From: Crossiella sp. SN42 | Lineage (GTDB): Bacteria > Actinomycetota > Actinomycetes > Mycobacteriales > Pseudonocardiaceae | Direction: 5' to 3' | Assembly: GCF_023897065.1 (NCBI RefSeq) | Contig: NZ_JAMHIV010000023.1 | Location: forward strand, 1 to 64,000 | Length of the DNA: 64,000 nucleotides | Shown here: positions 62,345 to 64,000 of the stretch, piece by piece | How the letters are laid out: the number at the start of each line of letters is the position of its first letter | How positions within the stretch are numbered: the stretch's first letter is position 1 | Program-made: the position numbers and the translations under genes | Notes under the pieces: model-generated | What the model saw: only the letters and a program-made list of their open reading frames with translations | The model's database searches: none | What the model was told of the DNA's origin: nothing

Positions 62345-63183
62345 AACCCCATTTTGCCGTGTTCGGCGTGGCTGCGCGTCAGGAAGTGGGCCAGGTCAAC
62401 GTCGAAGTCAGCCGGTCGCTCCAGGAACGGGGCGTGTCCGCAGCCGGGGTACCAGCTGGCGGCGGCTCCAGGCACGGTGTCCGCGGCGTAGCGGCCCGCC
62501 ATCGGCAGCACCACCTCGTCGGAGTCGCCGTGCAGCACCAGGGTGGGCACGGTCACCCCGGCCAGCGCCTCCGCGCTGCCGATGTCCCGCTTGAACAGCG
62601 CCTTGCGCACCGCGGCCGGGGTGCTCAGCGCCACTCCCAGCTGCCGGTCCTGCTCGTCCTGGCTCAGCGGGATCGCGGTGCCGCGCTCGATGAAGGTGCG
62701 CAGCGCGGGACGGGCGATCCCCTCGTCCGGGGAGAGCATCTCGCGCAGCCCGGCGTTCATCACCGGCCCGGTCAGCCCGCCCTGCCGGTCCGGCCCGATC
62801 TCGGTGATCGCGCCCAGCAGCACGATCCCGGCCAGCGCGGCGTCCCCGTGCACGCGCAGGTAGTCCGCGATCACCAGCCCGCCGTAGGACCAGCCGAGCA
62901 CCACCGCGGGGCCGCTGGCCTCGGCCAGCACCGCGGCCAGGTCACCGGCCCAGACCTCCGGGTCGTCGTAGCCGCTCTCGGTGACCTCGGAGTCGCCGTG
63001 CCCGCGCAGGTCCGGCGCGAGCAGCCGGTACCGCTCGGTCAGGCCGGGGTCGGCGAGCAGCCGCCGCCAGACCGCGGCGCTCTGCGCCCAGCCGTGCAGC
63101 AGCACCAGCGCGGGCGCGCCCAGCGGACCTGCGGTGCGCACCGCGAGGCGCGCACCGCCGTGGCCGGTGACCGTGGTGCTCAC
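62341..63183 (-). CDS. Alpha/beta-hydrolase
   Basis: 280 residues. The oxyanion segment is [12 protein letters not shown], the nucleophile elbow GWSYGG (Ser), the acid Asp probably in [11 protein letters not shown], and the His in [12 protein letters not shown]. It is cytoplasmic. It resembles general esterase, epoxide hydrolase or haloperoxidase-type proteins; the substrate is unknown. It is co-translated between the L,D-transpeptidase and mshA genes. Confidence 0.88.
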   Translation of the reverse strand: MSTTVTGHGGARLAVRTAGPLGAPALVLLHGWAQSAAVWRRLLADPGLTERYRLLAPDLRGHGDSEVTESGYDDPEVWAGDLAAVLAEASGPAVVLGWSYGGLVIADYLRVHGDAALAGIVLLGAITEIGPDRQGGLTGPVMNAGLREMLSPDEGIARPALRTFIERGTAIPLSQDEQDRQLGVALSTPAAVRKALFKRDIGSAEALAGVTVPTLVLHGDSDEVVLPMAGRYAADTVPGAAASWYPGCGHAPFLERPADFDVDLAHFLTRSHAEHGKMGL

Positions 63184-64000
63184 TTGAGTGCCGACTTCGA
63201 CAGCCAGGTCGGCCAGTCGATCCGCCAGTCGTAGGTGTCCGACACCGCGCCCTTGGTGGCCGCCGAACCGGAGATGATCACCGGGTCGCCGATCATCGCC
63301 TGGTCGAAGTACTTCTTGGCGTCCGCCTCGAGCAGGTTGATGCAGCCGTGCGAGTTGTTCCGCTTGCCGATGTTGGCCGCGTTGTCGTTGTTCTCGTGGA
63401 TGAACTCACCGCTGTTGGCGATGCGCACCGCCCACTTCTTGACCACGTCGTACTTGTACTTCTCGTTGACCATGCGCTCGGTGGCGTTGCGCTCGGAGAC
63501 CATGTAGATCCCGTTCGCGGTGCGCAGGTCCGGCTTGCTCTCATCACCCAGGCTGGCCGGCAGGTTCATGATCTCCTTGCCGTCCTGCTTGACGATCATG
63601 CGGTGGGTGCGCACGTCCGCCTCGACCACCTGCGCGCGGCCGATGGTGAACTTGGTGCTCAGGTTGGCCCGGCCGAAGACGTTCTTGCCGTAGGGCACCG
63701 CGAACAGGTCCGCGGTCACCTTGACCTTGGTGTTGGCCGGCCAGAACTCCTTGGGCCGGTAGTGCACTTCCTTGGGGTTGAGCCAGGCCCACGCGCCCTC
63801 GACCGGCACCGAGGTCTCCACCTTCAGCGCCTTCTCCACCGCGGCCCGGTCCTGCGGGGCCTCGTCGAACTCGACCTTGATCGGCATCGCGATGCCCACC
63901 GTGGCGTTGTCCACCGGGTTGATCGTGGCCCGCAGCAGCTTGCCCGCCGCCTGGGTGGCGAAGCTGCCCTTGATCTCGACCTTCTTGCCGTCGGTCCCGG
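63180..64000 (-). CDS. L,D-transpeptidase (LdtMt5/LprQ-like), 5' end outside the window
   Basis: A C-terminal fragment of about 272 residues; the frame stays open to base 64000, so the start and signal/lipobox are missing. The window begins in an Ig-like repeat (KGSFATQAAGKLLRATINP). The YkuD domain follows, with the catalytic Cys in NNSHGCINLLEADAKKYF and the conserved GEFIHENNDNAANIG. It makes 3-3 crosslinks in peptidoglycan outside the membrane. It is the equivalent of Rv0483 near mshA. Confidence 0.92.
   Translation of the reverse strand, partial: GTDGKKVEIKGSFATQAAGKLLRATINPVDNATVGIAMPIKVEFDEAPQDRAAVEKALKVETSVPVEGAWAWLNPKEVHYRPKEFWPANTKVKVTADLFAVPYGKNVFGRANLSTKFTIGRAQVVEADVRTHRMIVKQDGKEIMNLPASLGDESKPDLRTANGIYMVSERNATERMVNEKYKYDVVKKWAVRIANSGEFIHENNDNAANIGKRNNSHGCINLLEADAKKYFDQAMIGDPVIISGSAATKGAVSDTYDWRIDWPTWLSKSALK

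Overview
The window is a high-GC chromosomal segment from an actinomycete, most likely a filamentous member of the Pseudonocardiales. The evidence is the very high third-position GC, a bldC gene, a BldN-like sigma factor with a DUF5667 partner, a Streptomyces-type rex-hemA-hemC-hemD operon, mycothiol biosynthesis (mshA), and a gene order that follows the Mycobacterium tuberculosis Rv0483-Rv0530 block as I recall it, in reverse. I count 70 protein genes, one of them cut by the right edge. One is a 33-codon ribosomal protein gene. I found no rRNA, tRNA, CRISPR array, prophage or insertion sequence.

Layout. 0-7 kb: a three-gene cassette of type VII secretion-like small proteins, a Cds1-type cysteine desulfhydrase, an Lrp regulator, bldC, a LysR regulator, and an EspI-like ATPase with an N-terminal 10-residue repeat array. 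7-14 kb: cytochrome c maturation system II (ccsB, resB, ccdA, and a TlpA-like lipoprotein), a histidine phosphatase and hemL, interrupted by an M64 metallopeptidase on the opposite strand. 14-18 kb: a small secreted protein and a MacAB-like export operon. 18-20.7 kb: five small membrane proteins. 20.7-26.7 kb: hemB, hemD (fused to a uroporphyrinogen methyltransferase), hemC, hemA and rex, with a near-consensus Rex operator inside the rex promoter. 26.9-32 kb: a polytopic sulfite-oxidase-family molybdoenzyme, a glutaredoxin, an acyl-CoA dehydrogenase and an acyl-CoA ligase. 32-35 kb: the BldN-like sigma factor, its DUF5667 partner and a HAD phosphatase. 35-44.8 kb: an HTH/DUF2975 pair, YbjQ, an acyltransferase, an epimerase, bS22, an excisionase-like HTH, proC, a thioesterase, proline dehydrogenase, a sugar isomerase, an Rv0497-like protein and Ppx/GppA. 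44.9-47.7 kb: regX3, senX3 and gpm. 47.7-60.5 kb: an accessory block absent from the mycobacterial order. It holds an Scr1-type regulator, an ECF42 sigma with a YCII protein, a DeoR/PfkB/dehydrogenase/FGGY-kinase sugar operon, an MFS exporter, a secreted protein, a 4CL-like ligase and a DUF4349 lipoprotein. 60.5-64 kb: a YbjN-like protein, mshA, an alpha/beta hydrolase and an L,D-transpeptidase.

Most genes are on the minus strand in tight operons, with many ATGA, GTGA or TGATG stop-start overlaps. Haem synthesis, cytochrome c maturation and the redox repressor Rex together describe control of respiration. SenX3-RegX3 with a candidate PHO box describes phosphate sensing. BldC and the BldN-like locus point to morphological development.

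The most unusual structure is a two-copy intergenic element of about 180 bp (21763-21938 and 39716-39895). Each copy encodes a long near-perfect hairpin whose differences between copies are all compensated in the opposite arm. Each copy lies just after the stop codon of a minus-strand gene.
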